From positions 1 through 44,504 of the forward strand of contig JALFRV010000064.1 in assembly GCA_022778905.1 (NCBI GenBank): a stretch of DNA of 44,504 nt, in the 5' to 3' direction. Below, piece by piece: positions 39,991-44,504 of the stretch. The position numbers and the translations under genes are program-made. The notes beneath the pieces are model-generated. The model made no database searches and was not told the origin of the DNA. It worked only from the letters and a program-made list of their open reading frames with translations. How positions within the stretch are numbered: the first letter of the stretch is position 1; each line of letters opens with the position of its first letter. This DNA is from Prevotella sp. Its GTDB lineage: Bacteria; Bacteroidota; Bacteroidia; Bacteroidales; Bacteroidaceae.

Positions 39991-41403
39991 TTAGTGTTTA
40001 GCGGAATAGGCTTTCAGTTCGTCAAGCGTCTTAAACGTATGCACCCAGTACATGGTGTACTGCTGACTGAACTTGGCAGGGATGTCTGCCACAAGCAGCT
40101 TGAACGTGGTTAGCGATCCTTCGGGACCCGTCTGAGAGAAATAATAGGGCGTGTTGCCGAATCCTTCCTGCAGGTCAAAGTAGATCACCTGTGGCTCGGT
40201 CATGGGCGCGTCGGCCTCGTGGCCTTCATATTCGAGGATGGAATAGCGGTTGTTGCCATTGCCCGACTTTTGCTGATAGCGTCCCTTCGAGGTATCGAGG
40301 ACGATCGTCCCGTTGCCGTTCCAGTTGAGCGCATAGGCGCCTGGACGGATCATCTTGAAGGCTAAGTAGCGGTAAGTCCCTACGTTGACGGTGGCCGGAT
40401 TGCTGTTGCTTCCGATGCAGAAGTCGCCACGCCACTTGGAACCGCTCTGCATCGTGACAACGAGTCCATTCTCATCGTAGGTGTACTTGCTGCCCGACTG
40501 TCCGAGATACCATTTACCCGGACCTTGCGTAAAGTCCTGATTGAAGGTTCCCTCGCCCACAGTGATCTCAACGCTGCGTGTCACACCACTGTTTGCAATG
40601 GCCGTCACGGTGGCCTTGCCATATCCGATGGCGGTTACAAAGCCTTGGTTGCTGACCGTCAGGACAGACTCGTCGCTGCTCTTCCAAGTCAGCAAGTCGG
40701 CGGTGGCATCGGCAGGTATGAGGCTGCAATCTATCCTTGCCGACTCACCGACATTCAAGTCGTAGCCCGGAGCAGAGAGTTCGATTCCGGTCACGGGAAC
40801 CACCCGCTTGACGATCAGGTTGGCCTGGGCCGTCAGATTGCTGCCATCCATGGTGGCTACGGTGATGGTGGTCTCGCCCGGTTGGAGGCCTACGATGCTG
40901 TCACCGTTCATCTTGGCGACGCCCTCATCCTGAATCTTCCATGAAAGCACGTCGTAAGCGTTGGCCGGAGCCAATACGGCTGCAGCAGCGACAGATGTCC
41001 CCTCGTAGAGCGAGATCGTGTTGAGACGGATGGCTGTAGCTATCGGCTTGACGGTCACGATCACCGTTTCGAGCGCACCAAGGTTACCCTCCTGCCGGAC
41101 CGTCAGTGTCGCCTGGCCTTCGCTGACGCCGTGTATGATGCCGTCATTGTCGACCGTGGCGATCTCTGGATTATAGGAAGTCCACACCAAGTTGGGGTTT
41201 GCGGCATCGGCAGGCGTAATGGTCGTTTCCACCTGAGTGGTCATCCCGACGGCCAGCTTCACCGTATTGCCTGTGCTAAGGCTGACGCTCTTGATCAACT
41301 GAGCTTCGCTCAACGGGTTGCCTAAGTCGTGATCCTGACTGCAAGCCGTGGCAAGCATCAGGGCTACGGATGCCAATATGACTGATATCTTATTTGTTTT
41401 CAT
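39991..41403 (-). CDS. Surface lipoprotein with three Big_2 (Ig-like) domains and C-terminal glycan-binding-like domain
   Basis: 470 residues from ATG 41403 (MKTNKISVILASVALMLATACSQD), with an SPII lipobox (ATAC). Three bacterial Ig-like group 2 repeats follow (about 30-105, 110-190, 195-280), each with the ITPADA-LVWTS-D-GIIHGVSEGQATLTV pattern: LVWTSYNPEIATVDNDG, LSWKIQDEGVAKMNGDS, LTWKSSDESVLTVSNQG. The last 185 residues (FNQDFTQGPGKWYLGQSGSKYTYDENG to HTFKTLDELKAY) look like a beta-sandwich found at the end of surface glycan-binding proteins in polysaccharide loci. It lies directly after susD, the usual place for a SusE/F-type binding protein. It probably presents a glycan to SusCD. Confidence 0.8.
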   Translation of the reverse strand: MKTNKISVILASVALMLATACSQDHDLGNPLSEAQLIKSVSLSTGNTVKLAVGMTTQVETTITPADAANPNLVWTSYNPEIATVDNDGIIHGVSEGQATLTVRQEGNLGALETVIVTVKPIATAIRLNTISLYEGTSVAAAAVLAPANAYDVLSWKIQDEGVAKMNGDSIVGLQPGETTITVATMDGSNLTAQANLIVKRVVPVTGIELSAPGYDLNVGESARIDCSLIPADATADLLTWKSSDESVLTVSNQGFVTAIGYGKATVTAIANSGVTRSVEITVGEGTFNQDFTQGPGKWYLGQSGSKYTYDENGLVVTMQSGSKWRGDFCIGSNSNPATVNVGTYRYLAFKMIRPGAYALNWNGNGTIVLDTSKGRYQQKSGNGNNRYSILEYEGHEADAPMTEPQVIYFDLQEGFGNTPYYFSQTGPEGSLTTFKLLVADIPAKFSQQYTMYWVHTFKTLDELKAYSAKH

Positions 41404-41441
41404 AATTCTTCTTGTTACATATCGATTATTGACCCGAATGC

Positions 41442-43187
41442 TTATTCCCATCCTGGATTCTGCTTCAGATTCGGATTGAGCTGCATCTGATCCGAAGGAA
41501 TGGGGTAAAGATAGTTCTTGTCAGTCCACTTCCGGCTGTTGTCCATGATGAGACAGCCTTCACTGTCAAGTGCTTGGTTGGGTCTGGTTGCACTTCCCCA
41601 GTTGCTCTGGAACTCCGTCCCGCTGTACTTGACTCCCAATAAGGGTTGGTTCATGACGGCAACCGCTGTCGCCCAACGCTTGAGATCGTCCACCCGGAAT
41701 CCTTCCAAGTAAAGTTCGACCGTGCGTTCCCGCCGGATCTCCGTCCGCATATCCAGCCCGTTGTTGCTGACAAATGCGTTGCTCAGTTTGGGCATATTCG
41801 GATTGGCGCGCAGTCGAACAAGGTTCAGAGAGAGATCCAGATCGGCATCGCTGATGCTGCCATCGCGCTCATAGATGGCTTCAGCATAGTTGAGTAACAC
41901 CTCTGCATAGCGGATGACGGGATAGTCATAGCCCTCGAGGGCATCAGTCATCTCGCGCTCGGAGCCCCACTTCTGGTTGTTGTAACCAGACCCATGGCCG
42001 TCCATGTAGATTGTTCCGTTTCCGCCGGCAGGCTTGATATCCGTGGCGTAATCCCATGTCTTGCGCGGGTTGTCGTTCGTCCAGAAGTATTGACCGGGAC
42101 AAAGCAGCGAGTACTTCATACGGTTATCACGATTCTGGAATTCTGAGCTACGCTTGGCATATCCCTCAAACACCTTCGACTGGCCGATGGGCAGACCGTC
42201 CTGACATAGGTAAAGATTGACGAAATTGCGTGTCACCCACATCACGTTATCCACGTATCCGTGCGTGATGTTCAATCCTACGGTGCTCAGGCTCGTGTCA
42301 TGCAGCCTGCGGAAGATGTATTCGTGATTTGCCGATTTCTGCAATCCGGCCGGATTGCTTTTCTCGTTTTCGAGAATAAACATATACTTCTGCGCGCTGT
42401 CGCCCAATGCCACGCTCTGGTCTTTGGTGCCGAACAGATAGAACTGTTTGCCGTCCATGACCGCCTTGGCTGCACTGGCGGCCTTGGTAAGCAGCTCAGA
42501 TGAAGCCTGCGCATTGTTGAGATGGAATTTCTGCCAGGTTCCTTCGTAGAGTGCTACACGCGAGAGAAAGGCGCGGGCAGCTTCCTTGCTGACATGGCCG
42601 TCTTCATTTGCGGGGATATCAGCATAATTGGGTAGCAGCTCGATGGCTTTTTCCAAGTCCTCGATGATGAACCGTGCGACCTCCAAACGATCATTGCGTG
42701 AGGCAGTGAGTTGCGTTGAAGAGACGTCGATCGGTTCTGTTACGATGATCGCATCACCGAAGATTTGCAAGAGCTCAAAATAGCTGTAGGCGCGGAAGAA
42801 GTATGCATCACCGATGTATTCGGCGATCTCTGCCTTGTTCATATAATTCTCGGCGGCCTGGAGGAGCAGGTTGCACCGGCGGATATGCGCATAGTTATTC
42901 GAGTAGTTACCATCGCCGGTGGGGATCGTATTGGTACCTTTGCTGTACTCGTTCGGTGTGGCAAAGGTGACCAAATCTGACCGGCTGTCGCTGTGGGGGC
43001 CGTTGTCGTTGCTTCCGAAGTCCCTCGTCCAGCCGTAGAAATTATTGGCAAACTGCTTGAATTCGGCAGCAGTCGTCCACATTTTGTCGCCACCCAGCTG
43101 GTCCTGGGGATCCAGATCAAGGCACGACTGCATGGACAACGCAGTCACGGCAGCGATCAATGTATATTTTAAAGTCTTGATTTTCAT
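41442..43187 (-). CDS. susD: SusD/RagB-family outer-membrane glycan-binding lipoprotein
   Basis: 581 residues from ATG 43187 (MKIKTLKYTLIAAVTALSMQSCLDLDPQDQLGGDKMW), with a lipobox (MQSC) and the typical SusD opening LDLDPQDQL. TPR-region signatures are RRCNLLLQAAENYMNKAEIAEYIGDAYFFRAYSYFELLQIFGDAIIVTEP, VSKEAARAFLSRVALYEGTWQKF, PVIRYAEVLLNYAEAIYE and RRERTVELYLEGFRVDDLKRWATA. It forms the surface lid of the SusC transporter encoded 33 bp upstream. The Big_2 lipoprotein gene follows after 38 bp. Normal length. Confidence 0.95.
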   Translation of the reverse strand: MKIKTLKYTLIAAVTALSMQSCLDLDPQDQLGGDKMWTTAAEFKQFANNFYGWTRDFGSNDNGPHSDSRSDLVTFATPNEYSKGTNTIPTGDGNYSNNYAHIRRCNLLLQAAENYMNKAEIAEYIGDAYFFRAYSYFELLQIFGDAIIVTEPIDVSSTQLTASRNDRLEVARFIIEDLEKAIELLPNYADIPANEDGHVSKEAARAFLSRVALYEGTWQKFHLNNAQASSELLTKAASAAKAVMDGKQFYLFGTKDQSVALGDSAQKYMFILENEKSNPAGLQKSANHEYIFRRLHDTSLSTVGLNITHGYVDNVMWVTRNFVNLYLCQDGLPIGQSKVFEGYAKRSSEFQNRDNRMKYSLLCPGQYFWTNDNPRKTWDYATDIKPAGGNGTIYMDGHGSGYNNQKWGSEREMTDALEGYDYPVIRYAEVLLNYAEAIYERDGSISDADLDLSLNLVRLRANPNMPKLSNAFVSNNGLDMRTEIRRERTVELYLEGFRVDDLKRWATAVAVMNQPLLGVKYSGTEFQSNWGSATRPNQALDSEGCLIMDNSRKWTDKNYLYPIPSDQMQLNPNLKQNPGWE

Positions 43188-43220
43188 AATAAGGTACATG
43201 AATGTGTGAGGATTAAACAA

Positions 43221-44504
43221 TTAGAATGACACATCGAGTCCTACGGTATAGGACCGGCAGAAGGGGTATCTGTAGAGCACGTTCTCCTCGGCATCACTGT
43301 AGGCCTGGCGCTTCTGCTCCGGATCCCAGCCATCTCTGATCTTGCTGGTTTCCCATAGATCATTGCCCGTGAAATAGATACGGAGCCGGTTGATGGGACG
43401 GATATGCCGGATGAGAGATTGAGGCAGCGTATAGCCGACGGTGAGATTCTTCAACCGGAGATATGCTCCGTTCTCCACACTCCATGTAGAAATCTGGTAG
43501 TTGTAGGCGTTTATCCAGCGGATATTCGAATAGGTCGGATAGTAAGCATTCGGCGTCTCGGGACTCCAGATGTTACCGATGCTCTGCGTAGTGGTATTCA
43601 GATAGATGGCCTGCATGGGCACGCGCCAAGTGTTCAGACCGTCATTGCTGTCGCGGAAGATGGTCCGCCGGCTGACGCCTTGGAACATCAGGTTGAGGTC
43701 GAAGCCCTTCCACTCGGCGCCTAAGTTGAACGAATAGGAGAACTTAGGATCGTCGCTGCCCAGATAGACGACATCTTTGCTGTCGAGTTTTCCATCCTGA
43801 TTGACATCCTCGTACATGTTGTCGCCGAGCCGGAGACTGCCTGTCCATCCGACAGAATTGCCGGCATAATAATAATCCGTATACTTCTGCAGTGTCTCGG
43901 CATCCTGTATCTTACCGATATATCTGTATCCAAAGAAGGAGTTAAGCGGATAATCCTGCTGCACGCCCTTGAATCCGGCGGACATAACCGATGTCGCACC
44001 GATGTCGATAACCTTGTTGGTCGCGTAGGTCACGGTGCCTCCGATGTGGTATTTCACCTGCCCAATACGGTCTTCCCAGTTGATGGTGCCTTCCCATCCC
44101 TTCGCTTCAAACTTGCCTTGATTGGCCTTCGGGGCATTGTCACCGAGGATCCCGGGATAGGAAACAGATACCAACATGTTGTTGTTGCGCTTATAGAACA
44201 CTTCAAAGACACCGTTCAGGCGATTGCCGAAGAATCCATAGTCGATACCGATGTTGTAATTATGGATCCGCTCCCACGTCCTGCTGGTCGATGCCAATGT
44301 GCCGTTGGTGTCGATATAGGTCACGCGTCCGGTTCCGATCAGCGCTCCCTGCGAGGTCTTCAGATTGTAAAGCTGTGTGCCGTCATAACGGTCTATGCCG
44401 CTCTGATTGCCCACGACGCCATAGCTCAGACGCAACTTGAGATTGCTGACCACATCCTGCAGCGGTTTCATAAACGGCTCCTCGGAGATGCGCCAGCCAA
44501 GGGA
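43221..44504 (-). CDS. susC: SusC-family TonB-dependent transporter, partial (N-terminus beyond window)
   Basis: The C-terminal 427 residues of an outer-membrane SusC barrel. The frame is open to the right edge, beginning SLGWRISEEPFMKPLQDVVSNLKLRLSYGVVGNQSGID, a block found in the middle of SusC barrels. RNNNMLVSVSYPGILGDNAPKANQGKFEAKGWEG, DVNQDGKLDSKDVVYLGSDDPKFSYSFNLGAEWKGFDLNLMFQG and the C-terminal FCRSYTVGLDVSF confirm the family. It imports oligosaccharides released in this locus, together with the SusD encoded 33 bp downstream. The signal peptide, plug and promoter lie outside the window. Confidence 0.95.
   Translation of the reverse strand, partial: SLGWRISEEPFMKPLQDVVSNLKLRLSYGVVGNQSGIDRYDGTQLYNLKTSQGALIGTGRVTYIDTNGTLASTSRTWERIHNYNIGIDYGFFGNRLNGVFEVFYKRNNNMLVSVSYPGILGDNAPKANQGKFEAKGWEGTINWEDRIGQVKYHIGGTVTYATNKVIDIGATSVMSAGFKGVQQDYPLNSFFGYRYIGKIQDAETLQKYTDYYYAGNSVGWTGSLRLGDNMYEDVNQDGKLDSKDVVYLGSDDPKFSYSFNLGAEWKGFDLNLMFQGVSRRTIFRDSNDGLNTWRVPMQAIYLNTTTQSIGNIWSPETPNAYYPTYSNIRWINAYNYQISTWSVENGAYLRLKNLTVGYTLPQSLIRHIRPINRLRIYFTGNDLWETSKIRDGWDPEQKRQAYSDAEENVLYRYPFCRSYTVGLDVSF

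Noticed and set aside
1..44504. tRNA or rRNA genes
   Set aside because: No cloverleaf-like sequence with a CCA end or rRNA-like segment was recognised on either strand by eye; a dedicated scan could still find one.

Overview
The window is about 44.5 kb of GC-rich (roughly 57%) Bacteroidales DNA. Evidence for this is two SusC/SusD pairs, Bacteroidetes-type promoters (a TAnnTTTG -7 box, often with TTG about 20 bp upstream), signal peptides and SPII lipoproteins in front of many glycan enzymes, C-terminal sorting-like tails, and the order purH-mreB-mreC-mreD-mrdA. A high-GC member of the Prevotellaceae fits best; the species cannot be fixed from the sequence alone.

Layout. Positions 1-4520 (minus) hold a cell-shape operon (mreB, mreC, mreD and the start of PBP2) behind an unusually short purH that keeps only the IMP cyclohydrolase domain. 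Positions 5107-12371 carry a secreted prolyl oligopeptidase, a GH106-like rhamnosidase (minus), a two-domain glycosyltransferase and a BadF/GlcNAc-kinase-like ATPase. Positions 12948-19550 form a small polysaccharide locus (SusC, SusD, PL1 pectate lyase), facing a GH5_7-like mannanase (minus). Positions 21945-25334 carry hcp, an MgtC-family membrane protein and trmO. Positions 25352-29976 (minus) are a redox/Tat cluster: a DUF362 remnant, tatA, tatC, a fused membrane/periplasmic polyferredoxin with an internal twin-arginine motif, and a Tat-dependent Fe-S aldo-keto reductase. Positions 30099-31943 encode a GH127 beta-L-arabinofuranosidase. From 32113 to the right edge (minus) lies a second polysaccharide locus: partial SusC, SusD, a Big_2 lipoprotein, two paralogous alginate-lyase-superfamily enzymes, two non-catalytic proteins with tandem DNRLRE/CBM96 modules, and a 65-residue peptide gene closed by a strong terminator. 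The enzymes suggest pectin, arabinan and mannan use on the left and uronate-rich polymer (alginate or glucuronan-like) use on the right. No SusR/HTCS/ECF regulator lies inside the window.

The most unusual signal is a family of non-coding arrays, found in five intergenic regions (about 4705-4902, 12423-12533, 21415-21634, 24431-24562, 33844-34019). They are built from degenerate, contiguous 22-bp units. Within the units a 7-bp block (GCTATCC or GCTATGC) appears in either orientation at the same phase, between a purine-rich AAA/AGA and TCCGG. Adjacent units therefore form perfect hairpins. I know of no described family with this layout.
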